From a virus, in IMG/VR virus record IMGVR_UViG_3300025652_000646, positions 1 to 21,870 of that record: DNA of 21,870 nt. The stretch is one strand, 5' to 3'. This document shows positions 14,122 through 21,480 of this stretch, piece after piece. The translations under genes were made by a program, and so were the position numbers. The notes below the pieces were generated by a model. It saw only the letters and a program-made list of their open reading frames with translations. It made no database searches and had not been told where the DNA came from. Positions within the stretch are counted from its first letter, which is position 1, and each line of letters begins with the position of its first letter.

Positions 14122-14508
14122 TTAGAGTAAATCTTTTAGCTTGGGCTTGTAACCTTTCCAGTTACCAGACTCTACCAAATCACTATCCGCATAACGATAG
14201 TTCTCAAGGGTGTACATATATGCATCACCATGCGGGGTAGATACTGTGGTTCTATCATAAAAGTTAGTCTCACTCTTACCACTATAACCTTCAAGTCTAT
14301 CAAGACGTTCCATAGTTTTATTGTCAACTTCATACACTTCAGTAAACACATGGGTATGACCTTTACGTACACCGGGGAATGCTCCGAGTGAGAACATCTC
14401 ATAGCCCGGAACCCAATGGGTCCCAAGCTTTTCAGATCCCTCAAGGATTCGGTGATTACCAAACCCCTCTCGGAGTGAACCGTACACTGCTACTTTATTC
14501 ATCGCCAC
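14122..14508 (-). CDS. Gamma-glutamylcyclotransferase-like (GGCT/AIG2 fold) protein
   Basis: The 128-aa protein starts with the family's VAVYGSLREG (residues 7-15), has LDRLEGY with the expected catalytic glutamate (E73), then AYMYTLE (96-102) and the late SGNWKGY. Such enzymes cleave gamma-glutamyl amines to 5-oxoproline, or make or break gamma-glutamylamine bonds. The start is taken as GTG 14508 because GAGG lies 7 bases upstream; ATG 14502 is two codons in. It overlaps the ATP-grasp gene by 14 bases and is the last gene of the amidoligase island. A role in trimming or releasing gamma-glutamyl adducts is inferred. Confidence 0.88.
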   Translation of the reverse strand: MAMNKVAVYGSLREGFGNHRILEGSEKLGTHWVPGYEMFSLGAFPGVRKGHTHVFTEVYEVDNKTMERLDRLEGYSGKSETNFYDRTTVSTPHGDAYMYTLENYRYADSDLVESGNWKGYKPKLKDLL

Positions 14509-15673
14509 TTTCGTACCTCGCTAGGTGTGAAGGGTGAACCCAGAAAGGCAGGGGAAGTTCATCACCATTTTTCCAAGTAGATATTTGAACCCAGTCTGTA
14601 GTTGGGTGCATGGTTTCAATTGTAAATATTCTTCGTCGTCTTTCAGCGTTAGTTGACTCAAGGAATAAGTAATTCAAAGCTTCATTACCTGATCTATCAT
14701 GTAACCAGCTATTAGATAGTTCGTGTATAGCTTCTACATCTAAGCTTAACATAGTGCCATCTTCATAACAACCTTCAACATTAATAGAGACGTACCCTTC
14801 GCTACCTATAGCGTTAGGGGAATCAGATCTACTGTTAGATATTTCTTTATCCCAAGGAGTAACCTGATCACCAGCAAGCAAAGCTTTAAGTGCAGTTTTG
14901 TAGCGTTGCAATGTAGTAGCGCCACTGACAGAGCATGCAGTGTTGACTTCTATTACGGTAGCTTTTTGTCGTCTCTCGTTCCAGATAACATCTGCTGCAC
15001 CGAAGTCTAAGTCCAATGCTTTGACTGCCTTGATACCCTCAAGTAGGACAGACTCATCCGGGTCTAGGTCTTGAACAGTAAATACAAAACCATTACTGTG
15101 GTTACGAACTTGATAGTTTACTTCTTCTGTTCGAGATAAAGGTACACATTTCTTTTGTACAAAGAAAGCTACCCCATCCATTACATGAACACGATACTCA
15201 TCACGCTTCTTAACATACTTAGTGTACAGTAAAGAGCTAGGTAAAGCTTGCGAAGCTATAACGTCATCGTCATAGTTTACAACAGTTAGTCCTTCACCTG
15301 AGTGACCTTGAAGCACAGCACGACATACCACATCGTTACCATCACGATACCACTTAGAAGCTTCAGACTTCTTTGTAGTCCACTCTGGAATACTAACAGG
15401 ATCATCAGGGTTAGCTACGTTGTATTCGCTTATAGCTTGAAAGAACTCGCCCTTATGGGATGCCTTACGTACATTTGCACTCTTATTAATTATTCGAGTA
15501 GAAGGTAAGTGAGACAAGCTTGTAGTAGAGTTACCCCAATTAATAATGGTACGCTCACTGTTGTCTCTTACGTTTGAGCCCTCAAGTTTCATACGTTTGA
15601 AACCAAGGGATGTTGCTAAGGTTGAAGCCGATTCACTACCAGTATTGTAAGGTAGGATTAATGTATTAGACAT
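14495..15673 (-). CDS. ATP-grasp ligase
   Basis: The 392-aa protein has ATP-grasp elements in order: a glycine-rich loop LQGHSGEGLTVV (121-132), TKYVKKRDEYRVHV (151-164) with K152, E159 and R161 as candidate nucleotide contacts, and AADVIW...VIEVN (226-244) with metal ligands D228, E242 and N244. DEYRVHV recalls RimK and D-Ala-D-Ala ligase relatives. These enzymes join a carboxylate to an amine through an acyl-phosphate, usually making peptide-like bonds. About 120 C-terminal residues lie beyond the core and show no known motif. SD GGAG lies 7 bases before the ATG, and the start overlaps the glutamine amidotransferase gene by 8 bases. The substrate is unknown. Confidence 0.88.
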   Translation of the reverse strand: MSNTLILPYNTGSESASTLATSLGFKRMKLEGSNVRDNSERTIINWGNSTTSLSHLPSTRIINKSANVRKASHKGEFFQAISEYNVANPDDPVSIPEWTTKKSEASKWYRDGNDVVCRAVLQGHSGEGLTVVNYDDDVIASQALPSSLLYTKYVKKRDEYRVHVMDGVAFFVQKKCVPLSRTEEVNYQVRNHSNGFVFTVQDLDPDESVLLEGIKAVKALDLDFGAADVIWNERRQKATVIEVNTACSVSGATTLQRYKTALKALLAGDQVTPWDKEISNSRSDSPNAIGSEGYVSINVEGCYEDGTMLSLDVEAIHELSNSWLHDRSGNEALNYLFLESTNAERRRRIFTIETMHPTTDWVQISTWKNGDELPLPFWVHPSHLARYESGDE

Positions 15674-16796
15674 GCGCTTGCTCCGATATAATGTTTACAT
15701 GATTAGTACCTAGCGCTTTATTTACTAGGTCTTCCTTGCCCTTGTTATTCTTATCGTTATCTACTACTTCAATAAGCCAAGGGTCTCTTACTACAATAGT
15801 ATCTACTCCGTTATCTCTTACCATACTTTGAACAAGACCAGTATAATAACCAGCAAGAGAATCGTTTGGCTGAGCGTAGGATTTAACAGATACTTTAGTA
15901 CCTTCAGTCATACAACCATACAGCGTACCTTTAGTTTTAGATTCAAAAGTATCAGGTAGTCCGTGACTATAGAACTCTATGATCTCACCTACCTTTAGCT
16001 TATAGTTGCTCAGTACTGGGTAAGTTTTGTAGTTACTTGCACTAGGGTATGCCCAACTATCATAGGTAGTTTTTGCAACTTTCGGTGCAGGCTTTGGTTG
16101 TAACTTAACTTTACGAAATGCTACTTGACATTCACCTTTTACATCAAAGTCAAAAGACTGGAGGTTACCTGCCTTAAGTTCTGTTATAGTATAGTCAATG
16201 TTGTTACGACTAAGTATAGCTTCCAACAGTAACTCTTCTGACGAGTAGTAGTACACATCACGGGAAGTATTGTGAGCTACATACATAGGACGCTCATCGT
16301 TACGTACAATATAAAACTTACATTCGAAATCATTCCACCAAGTAAGAGCGAAAGCTCCCTTGAGTTTACTGATAACATCTTCAGGGTCTTCAGCTAACCC
16401 CATAGCATACGCAATGTTCTCACTATCCACAGCAAAGTTCTTGTAATCAGGAAGATTACTCTGGGTTGTTAACGTACCATTGTGAGCTAGCGTTACATTA
16501 CCGTATGTAAATGGGTGAGCATTCTGATCATTGATAGCACCTTGAGTAGCGTATCTATTATGACCAAGCAAGAAGTCAGTTACAACTGTACCAGAGATCT
16601 TCTCACCTGCCTTTAGTTGAAGGAAGTCTGTTGAATTTACAGACTTTTTGTATGTCTGAACTACATTATCAGCACCATTGATAGAGACACCAGTACTGTG
16701 AGGACCACGAAGTGCATCCACAAATAACAATTGTTTAAACACTTTGGCATCTACAAAGTTGATACCAGTACCTACTACACCTACTAAACCGCACAT
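15666..16796 (-). CDS. Class II glutamine amidotransferase (Ntn hydrolase)
   Basis: A 376-aa protein whose first ~190 residues form a GATase II domain. C2 directly after Met is the nucleophile; LRGPHSTGV (29-37), GHNRYATQG with R81, NAHPF (92-96), AHNGTL with N106-G107, and D124 match the GlmS/PurF glutamine-binding site. It should release ammonia from glutamine. The remaining ~180 residues resemble neither the GlmS isomerase nor the PurF transferase domain, so the ammonia is probably passed to a partner such as the amidoligases. SD AAAGGA lies 7 bases before the ATG. The start overlaps the first amidoligase gene by 13 bases. Confidence 0.9.
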   Translation of the reverse strand: MCGLVGVVGTGINFVDAKVFKQLLFVDALRGPHSTGVSINGADNVVQTYKKSVNSTDFLQLKAGEKISGTVVTDFLLGHNRYATQGAINDQNAHPFTYGNVTLAHNGTLTTQSNLPDYKNFAVDSENIAYAMGLAEDPEDVISKLKGAFALTWWNDFECKFYIVRNDERPMYVAHNTSRDVYYYSSEELLLEAILSRNNIDYTITELKAGNLQSFDFDVKGECQVAFRKVKLQPKPAPKVAKTTYDSWAYPSASNYKTYPVLSNYKLKVGEIIEFYSHGLPDTFESKTKGTLYGCMTEGTKVSVKSYAQPNDSLAGYYTGLVQSMVRDNGVDTIVVRDPWLIEVVDNDKNNKGKEDLVNKALGTNHVNIISEQAHV

Positions 16797-17689
16797 AATT
16801 TATCCTTTACTTTTTCCAATTGGGAATGACCGTTGTTGTTTCTTTTGATTTCATTGTGATGATAGAGCATCGGGGAGTTATGAATTAGATTCTCTGCAAT
16901 CCAGATGCTTTCATACATTACATCTTCTATCCCTACAAACTGGGAGATGTTAGCATTTACCAGATCTTCACCGAAGATAGCCGACAATACAGCATGAGGA
17001 CCTTGACTGCTCATCATATTAGGGAAGTGAGTGACTGAAGTTCTGGGGTTTATCACATACTCTTTTAGCTTGAGCAGGTGGTTTATCCAGTTAACTAGCA
17101 CATCTTTACTACAAGTACCACGGTGACCTCGGAACTCAAGGGACCCGAAGGTAGACAATGCAGTAAGGTTTAGTGCAGTATACTTAGTCCATCTTCTGTT
17201 GATAAGCTCAGGTCCACCCTCAAGTATATCACACAGCTGACTTACTTGATGCTGTCCACGGTATAATGAGAGAGCATAGATGTTGTCTGCTCTTTCGGTA
17301 CCACATATACTGAAGAGGTAAGGTTCTACGATAGCATACAAGATCAGTAGTTCTTTTACTTGATGCCAAGTCATATCTCTTGCATCTACGTGGACATGAA
17401 CAGATGTACGTAGGGTGTGGACACACTCGGTTTCAAACAGGGTATCCTGAAGGGATGCTAGCCTATTGCATGCAGACAAGCCACCAATAGGACCCTTGAA
17501 TACGTACTCTACACCGTTGTTACGTAGTGACCCATCTCTGGTACACTTCCATCCGTTGATTGATGGTGGGTTTGGTAGGTTCTCTACCTCAACCTCAACA
17601 CCTATCTTGGTATTACTTATTAGGTCACCTAGTCTAACTTGAGGTGCGGCAGGTTCCCTAAGGTTGAACAAAGATTGAATAGTTTCCAC
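16784..17689 (-). CDS. Amidoligase family protein (glutamine synthetase/GCS-like fold)
   Basis: The 301-aa protein has IGVEVEVENL (29-38) with acidic metal ligands, TRDGSL...GVEYVFKGP (50-67), SVHVHVDA (96-103) and KYTALNLTALSTFGSLEFRGHRG (169-191). These are the conserved blocks of the PF12224 amidoligase family, which uses ATP to form amide bonds between carboxyl and amino groups. The start is GTG at 17689, with GGAGGG about 10 bases upstream; no ATG is near. It overlaps the 222-aa gene by 32 bases and the GATase gene by 13. It is only distantly similar to the second amidoligase at 18323-19123, so the two probably act on different substrates or steps. Confidence 0.88.
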   Translation of the reverse strand: METIQSLFNLREPAAPQVRLGDLISNTKIGVEVEVENLPNPPSINGWKCTRDGSLRNNGVEYVFKGPIGGLSACNRLASLQDTLFETECVHTLRTSVHVHVDARDMTWHQVKELLILYAIVEPYLFSICGTERADNIYALSLYRGQHQVSQLCDILEGGPELINRRWTKYTALNLTALSTFGSLEFRGHRGTCSKDVLVNWINHLLKLKEYVINPRTSVTHFPNMMSSQGPHAVLSAIFGEDLVNANISQFVGIEDVMYESIWIAENLIHNSPMLYHHNEIKRNNNGHSQLEKVKDKLCAV

Positions 17690-18326
17690 TTGGAATAACC
17701 CTCCGTATCATTGGAACAATATGTGATAAGTCTTCAGGGATTGTAAGGGCAGTGCCATCATACACACCTACGATGTTTGTTTTATACATAAGCACTGGCT
17801 TATCCACTTCACATGTATTACATACAGCAAAGTAAGGTGACACAGCTCGTGATATAAATTCACCAGACCCTACAGTTTCAACGGCTTCGAAGTAATCTGT
17901 AAAGGTAGGTTCATAGATAGCATCAACAACTGAATCAGTTATGTGCAAACCGTATGGACTTAGCATTTCAAATACGCAGATACTATGAGCTCTCGTATCA
18001 AGCAACGATAACCGTAAGCCTTTCTTCCATTGGCGTACAGCTTTGCGTGATACAAACCATGAATGCTTTTTGTAGTTCACATTACCTAGCGTAGGGAAAT
18101 CAAGACATACTTCAGTTTGTTTATCTTCAAGGTTTATATATCGTAGCTCACCATTACTCTTTCGTATTAGTAAAAGAGCTTCATCATCGTGGCCCATAGT
18201 AACAGACTCAACGAACCCAGTATACCATCCGTCATCATCAACAGTTTTGAATCTCAGATAAGTTCCAGTATACGTGGAGTTTATATCTGAAAGAGTCATT
18301 GCTGCTAAGGTTGGTTCTCTAATCAT
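17658..18326 (-). CDS. Hypothetical protein of the amidoligase island, 222 aa
   Basis: Not recognised. It is soluble, rich in beta-type segments, with a CNTCEVDKPVLMY stretch (one CxxC) in the last third and a basic patch SRKAVRQWKKGLRLSLL near the middle. The start is secure: ATG 18326 has GGAGG 4 bases upstream and overlaps the stop of the second amidoligase as ATGA. It lies between the two amidoligase genes and overlaps the first by 32 bases, so it is almost certainly co-translated with them. It could be an adaptor, a substrate-binding protein or the modified target. None of these is shown by the sequence. Confidence 0.75.
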   Translation of the reverse strand: MIREPTLAAMTLSDINSTYTGTYLRFKTVDDDGWYTGFVESVTMGHDDEALLLIRKSNGELRYINLEDKQTEVCLDFPTLGNVNYKKHSWFVSRKAVRQWKKGLRLSLLDTRAHSICVFEMLSPYGLHITDSVVDAIYEPTFTDYFEAVETVGSGEFISRAVSPYFAVCNTCEVDKPVLMYKTNIVGVYDGTALTIPEDLSHIVPMIRRVIPSGNYSIFVQP

Positions 18327-19123
18327 ACAACCTCCAGACCTAGTTCGTATACTACATCAGTAGCTGATGAAGCATCGCTTCGATTAATGATACGCTTGAC
18401 TTCTTTAGAATCATAAGCTTCCATGAACTCAGGTAACCTATGTAAGTTTGAAGTACACCATAAAGTCCTGTCGTATACCCATGACGTAAGCTCATCAGAG
18501 TTAAGCCAGAAGTTACTAAGGGTACGGTACTCAACACCGTAGTCTTTATGTCGCATTGAACCTGCCTTACCGTACAGCCTACGTCTCTGCTTATCACTAT
18601 CAATAAGGACAGAAGGTATGCCGATAGCATAGTCCATCATCTTGATAAGACTTACATTAGTAAAGTGATCAGGGTCTTGATAACCTACATGAACATGACC
18701 ACCAGCTGTACGTAGGTTAACCTTGTCACCTTTAGGGCGAGGCATAACCTTATTGTCCCAAGCATTCCACTCGGAACTACAACCAAACTCCATGGCATCA
18801 GGACCAAAGCTATCTAGTTCTTGAGTTGTGAACTTGTGGCTTGGTATGATGACAGGTTGTAAGTCATTGTTTTGTAAGATGTTTTTAAGTTCATGCATAA
18901 CATTAGTAATGTTGCATACAAACTCTATCTTACTTTTAGCTGGGTTGATGTTGAACTCAGCGAGTACGTTATCCTCTTGAACACCACCGTCTGTAACAGG
19001 ACGAGGGTACTCTTTACTACCACCAACTCTGCCAATTGCAGATGTGATAGTACCACTCATGTCAGCCACAAAGACCTCAGGGTCTGCACCGACAGTTACG
19101 TTTTCCAACTTGGATAGTTGCAT
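18323..19123 (-). CDS. phiEco32-like COOH-NH2 ligase type 2 (second amidoligase)
   Basis: The 266-aa protein matches the family I know as phage phiEco32-like COOH.NH2 ligase type 2 (PF14395). Visible blocks are VGADPEVFVA (11-20), GGVQEDNVLAEFNINPA (46-62), TAGGHVHVGY (139-148) and RRRLYGKAGSMRHKDYGVEY (180-199). Acidic residues D14, E16, E50, E56 and E198 and histidines H143 and H145 are candidate metal and nucleotide ligands of a glutamine-synthetase-like fold. The start has AGAGG 9 bases upstream and lies 4 bases after the end of the 298-aa gene. The family is known mostly from phages and its substrate has not been established as far as I know. Confidence 0.9.
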   Translation of the reverse strand: MQLSKLENVTVGADPEVFVADMSGTITSAIGRVGGSKEYPRPVTDGGVQEDNVLAEFNINPAKSKIEFVCNITNVMHELKNILQNNDLQPVIIPSHKFTTQELDSFGPDAMEFGCSSEWNAWDNKVMPRPKGDKVNLRTAGGHVHVGYQDPDHFTNVSLIKMMDYAIGIPSVLIDSDKQRRRLYGKAGSMRHKDYGVEYRTLSNFWLNSDELTSWVYDRTLWCTSNLHRLPEFMEAYDSKEVKRIINRSDASSATDVVYELGLEVV

Positions 19124-19127
19124 TGCA

Positions 19128-20024
19128 TTATGCCTCTAGTAGTTTAGCTAATTCTTGTACGTTTACTTCGATACCATGACACCTATGGGAGTACATTGCT
19201 TGATAGATATGATGATGAGTAGATACCTTACGACCGCCATCAACTTCATTGTTATACACAATTACTTGAAGGTTACCTTGCTTACCAGCTCTTGCAGGTT
19301 TCTTACAGAAGAACCTACCCAATGCTTTATCAGAGGACAGAGGATGTCTGCTGTATTTAGATACCTTAGACATTAAAGGTTGGACACCACTGTACAGTTT
19401 CTCATCGTAATCATCACACAACAACCTGTTAAGCATAAGCTTAGCGGACTTAAGGGTGAAGTGTTCAGGATATACGATTGTACTTTCGCTTGAAGAAAGC
19501 ATTGACATCCTGTATGAACCTTCGTTCTCATGGTCATTGAATCTATTTAATGTGAATGCCATTACGAAAGCAGTGTCTGGATGTATACCTTCATCTTCAA
19601 CCAGATCAATCCAGTCTCTTACGATACCCACTTGAAACTGTGGGGCTCTAAGGAGAAACAAGATAGACATAACTCTATCTGCTGGGAAGTTTGCTGATAC
19701 TTTAAACCCATCCTTCATTGCCTGATGGGTTGTTGGTGTCACGGAAAGAACATCTGTCACAAAGCGAAGAGTCATTAGATAGTCCCACCACTTGTAACAG
19801 TCATCCCATGTTATGTTACCATTCATAATGATCTGGTCTATCTGAGCGTTAGCATCGTAGTCCCATTGCCTCTCAAGGAAAGGTAAGTACCGTATGTTTC
19901 TGATACGTATACTATCTTCTTTATCTCTACGGTTTACTGCAGAGTTAACTGCAGCAAAGCATGGCTTGCTCATCATACGAACAATAGTCATGTCAGATTT
20001 TTCTACTTCAAATGAACATCCCAT
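19128..20024 (-). CDS. Hypothetical helical protein of the amidoligase island, 298 aa
   Basis: Not recognised. It appears mostly helical, with many Trp and Tyr residues in the first half (QWDYDANAQIDQIIMNG, WDDCYKWWDYLM) and a basic segment RFFCKKPARAGKQGN near the end, then VSTHHHIYQAMYSHRCHG, a His/Cys cluster that could bind metal. SD AGAGG lies 8 bases before the ATG. It is the first large gene of the island, directly before the phiEco32-like ligase. Co-occurrence in other phage genomes with the ligases would tell if it belongs to the pathway. Confidence 0.75.
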   Translation of the reverse strand: MGCSFEVEKSDMTIVRMMSKPCFAAVNSAVNRRDKEDSIRIRNIRYLPFLERQWDYDANAQIDQIIMNGNITWDDCYKWWDYLMTLRFVTDVLSVTPTTHQAMKDGFKVSANFPADRVMSILFLLRAPQFQVGIVRDWIDLVEDEGIHPDTAFVMAFTLNRFNDHENEGSYRMSMLSSSESTIVYPEHFTLKSAKLMLNRLLCDDYDEKLYSGVQPLMSKVSKYSRHPLSSDKALGRFFCKKPARAGKQGNLQVIVYNNEVDGGRKVSTHHHIYQAMYSHRCHGIEVNVQELAKLLEA

Positions 20025-20027
20025 TTG

Positions 20028-20120
20028 TTATTCCTCTTGGTCTGGATATTTTAGTATAAGCCACACTACAAATATTGCAGCTGTGTTAAAGATTAAGACG
20101 TAGTCATGCCACTGGTCCAT
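20028..20120 (-). CDS. Tiny membrane protein, 30 aa
   Basis: A gene below usual length cut-offs. It starts MDQWHDYVLIFNTAAIFVVW, has one predicted membrane span (about residues 7-23) and a charged end (KYPDQEE). A strong SD, GGGGGAG, lies 5 bases before the ATG. It overlaps the 37-aa gene by 17 bases and ends 3 bases before the 298-aa gene. Its end supplies the AGAGG used by that gene. The role is unknown. Confidence 0.55.
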   Translation of the reverse strand: MDQWHDYVLIFNTAAIFVVWLILKYPDQEE

Positions 20121-20217
20121 TGATACTCCCCCAGAACATAGCAGCTACTAAGGTTAGACTACCACAGATTACAAGGGTAGCAAGGATAGAGTCAATTACT
20201 TTAGAGTATTTCCACAT
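20104..20217 (-). CDS. Tiny membrane protein, 37 aa
   Basis: A gene below usual length cut-offs. It starts MWKYSKVIDSILATLVICGS and has one span (about residues 8-29). The ATG overlaps the stop of the HTH gene as TAATG, and GAGG lies 8 bases upstream. It is followed by the second tiny membrane protein in an overlapping frame. The pair recalls small lysis or host-takeover membrane proteins of phages; no family is assigned. Confidence 0.55.
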   Translation of the reverse strand: MWKYSKVIDSILATLVICGSLTLVAAMFWGSINGPVA

Positions 20218-20492
20218 TAGATTAGCCTCATACGTAGGTGTTGTTGAGAGAGTTTATCAGCTCGGGACTCACAGCGTTCTATGACAAGAGCCTCATGCCT
20301 ATGGTCTGCTGACTGAGTCTTATCAATGTCACGTACATGCCTGTCTTGCAGAACTTGTACATGTTGAAGACGATTGCTAAGGGTACTACGATTGATACCA
20401 GTGATGAGCGCTAGCTCACTAAGGGCATACAGGGCACCATGTATTAGACGTTCATGGCTTGATTCATTACGATACATTTTGATGCTTGGCAT
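20217..20492 (-). CDS. Small helix-turn-helix-like protein, 91 aa
   Basis: The start is set at ATG 20492 (MPSIKMYRNESSHERL) because TGGAG lies 7 bases upstream; a frame open to 20615 runs through the terminator and the end of the previous gene. Residues 23-42 (ALSELALITGINRSTLSNRL) fit a helix-turn-helix: a helix, a glycine turn, then a recognition helix. The rest is rich in Arg, His and Gln (QDRHVRDIDK, SADHRHEALVIER). It is probably a DNA-binding regulator of the island or a small phage switch protein. It starts about 50 bases past a terminator, so it probably opens a new transcript. Confidence 0.6.
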   Translation of the reverse strand: MPSIKMYRNESSHERLIHGALYALSELALITGINRSTLSNRLQHVQVLQDRHVRDIDKTQSADHRHEALVIERCESRADKLSQQHLRMRLI

Positions 20493-20540
20493 TTGCTTTC
20501 TCCACTTGGTTTGCCCACACATTATGTCGGTGAACTGTAA

Positions 20541-20581
20541 TAAAAGAGGCCCGATAGAACTCCGAAGAGTCCTACCGAGCC
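20541..20581 (-). terminator. Intrinsic terminator with a C(UUCG)G tetraloop
   Basis: On the - strand GGCTCGGTAGGACTC, loop TTCG, and GAGTTCTATCGGGCC form a 15-bp stem with three G-U pairs, then TCTTTTATT. The loop is the extra-stable cUUCGg type. It lies about 12 bases after the stop of the SSB-like gene (20593). Confidence 0.85.
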
Positions 20582-20592
20582 AAGGGGAACAG

Positions 20593-21072
20593 TTAGAACG
20601 GGGAATCAGCAGCAACTGTCATACTATCACCTAACAGCATAGCAGATAGTGCATCTTGAGCTGACTTCTTGACGTTGAACGTAGTAGCACGAACAGCAAC
20701 AAGCTTGACGTTCTTACCAGCTTCATACGGAGTACCATCCTTACGAGTACCAGCAGGGTATTCAGTCACATTGAACAGCATGTGAGCTTTAGAACCATCT
20801 GCTAGGTCATCGAGGATAGGATTACCATCCATATCAGCTACGAAGTCTTCAGCAACACTAGACTCAACACCATTGTATTCAGCCGAAGTAGAGTACCAGT
20901 GACCACCATCACTAGCAGCCTTGAGACCTAAGTCAGCAACACCATCACCAGTGAGTACAGCACCGAACTGCTTACCGTAACGACCTTGATAAGATCTGCG
21001 AAGCTTACATGCAGAGATCGAAACGTCTTTAAGTACAACTTGAGTTACTACAGGCTTAGTTAATTTAGCCAT
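20593..21072 (-). CDS. Probable second ssDNA-binding (OB-fold) protein, 159 aa
   Basis: The start is set at ATG 21072 (MAKLTKPVVTQVVLKDVSIS); AAGGA lies 9 bases upstream. The open frame to 21210 reads through a hairpin and a neighbouring gene. The body is beta-rich with segments like KAHMLFNVTEYPAGTRKDG and GKNVKLVAVRAT, which recall phage SSB relatives. The last residues ADSPF end in phenylalanine, as SSB tails do, but the tail is short and only weakly acidic. It is a stand-alone unit with a strong terminator, so it is probably highly expressed. A plain DNA-binding or unrelated early protein remains possible. The leader before its ATG resembles that of the gp2.5-like gene. Confidence 0.5.
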   Translation of the reverse strand: MAKLTKPVVTQVVLKDVSISACKLRRSYQGRYGKQFGAVLTGDGVADLGLKAASDGGHWYSTSAEYNGVESSVAEDFVADMDGNPILDDLADGSKAHMLFNVTEYPAGTRKDGTPYEAGKNVKLVAVRATTFNVKKSAQDALSAMLLGDSMTVAADSPF

Positions 21073-21115
21073 AACATATTTTCCTTTTGGTTTAGATTTA
21101 ATAAATAAATAGAAT

Positions 21116-21132
21116 AGTGCCACTAAGGCACT
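21116..21132 (-). terminator. Short hairpin between 43-aa gene and SSB-like gene
   Basis: AGTGCC (21116-21121) pairs with GGCACT (21127-21132) around a 5-base loop. On the - strand it is followed by ATTCTATTTATTTATT, a weak U-rich tail, so it could be an attenuating terminator or an mRNA-stabilising hairpin ahead of the SSB-like gene. Confidence 0.4.
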
Positions 21133-21152
21133 CCTAACGAGCCGCAGGCGAG
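21130..21152. repeat. Copy of dispersed repeat ACTCCTAACGAGCC-AGGCGAG
   Basis: ACTCCTAACGAGCC at 21130-21143 recurs exactly at 21650-21663, and both are followed within three bases by AGGCGAG. The inner 15 bases CGAGCCGCAGGCGAG (21138-21152) also occur at 11845-11859 inside the 54-aa gene. Confidence 0.6.
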
Positions 21153-21160
21153 CAAGCAAC

Positions 21161-21292
21161 CTACAGGCCATGTGCGGAATAATGGTACATGCCACGTACA
21201 TACACACCACGGACTATACGACATAGCCCAAGGTCAGCAACACGTACACACTCTCCAACTTGGTACCTACGGGTAGATGCGAAGTGCTTCAT
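21161..21292 (-). CDS. Hypothetical small basic protein, 43 aa
   Basis: A gene below usual length cut-offs. It starts MKHFASTRRYQVGECVRVAD and is basic, with several Arg and Tyr residues; the VGECVRVADLGLCRIVRG part looks like a small beta barrel. The ATG overlaps the stop of the 63-aa gene as ATGA, and GGAGG lies 8 bases upstream, so a real gene is likely. No family recognised. Confidence 0.55.
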   Translation of the reverse strand: MKHFASTRRYQVGECVRVADLGLCRIVRGVYVRGMYHYSAHGL

Positions 21293-21480
21293 CCCCGTAA
21301 CCTCCTACGTAGTTCATCACTAGACATACGAGATGCACCACGTTTAACAGTATGATTAGGAGAACACGGAAACAACTTGACCATGAACTCGGTAGCAGCG
21401 AAGGCACAGATAACTGCAGCCCAACCACCAATCATACACACTATCAGTAACCCATAAGGGTCAGATAATATAGCATCCAT
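21289..21480 (-). CDS. Small membrane protein, 63 aa
   Basis: It starts MDAILSDPYGLLIVCMIGGW. One membrane span (about residues 9-34) is followed by a basic cytoplasm-like tail (HTVKRGASRMSSDELRRRLRG). GGAGG lies 7 bases before the ATG. It is the first leftward gene after the repeat-rich non-coding region, a position where phages often keep early host-takeover genes. The function is unknown. Confidence 0.65.
   Translation of the reverse strand: MDAILSDPYGLLIVCMIGGWAAVICAFAATEFMVKLFPCSPNHTVKRGASRMSSDELRRRLRG

Noticed and set aside
14172-14462. Alternative - strand frame of 96 codons inside the GGCT-like gene
   Set aside because: It overlaps a clear GGCT-family gene in another frame and has no SD or recognisable protein features.
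20493-20615. N-terminal extension of the HTH gene to 20615
   Set aside because: It would read through the terminator hairpin at 20541-20581 and into the SSB-like gene; ATG 20492 has its own SD.
21073-21210. N-terminal extension of the SSB-like gene to 21210
   Set aside because: It would cross the hairpin at 21116-21132 and overlap the 43-aa gene; ATG 21072 starts a typical MAKLTKP N-terminus with AAGGA upstream.
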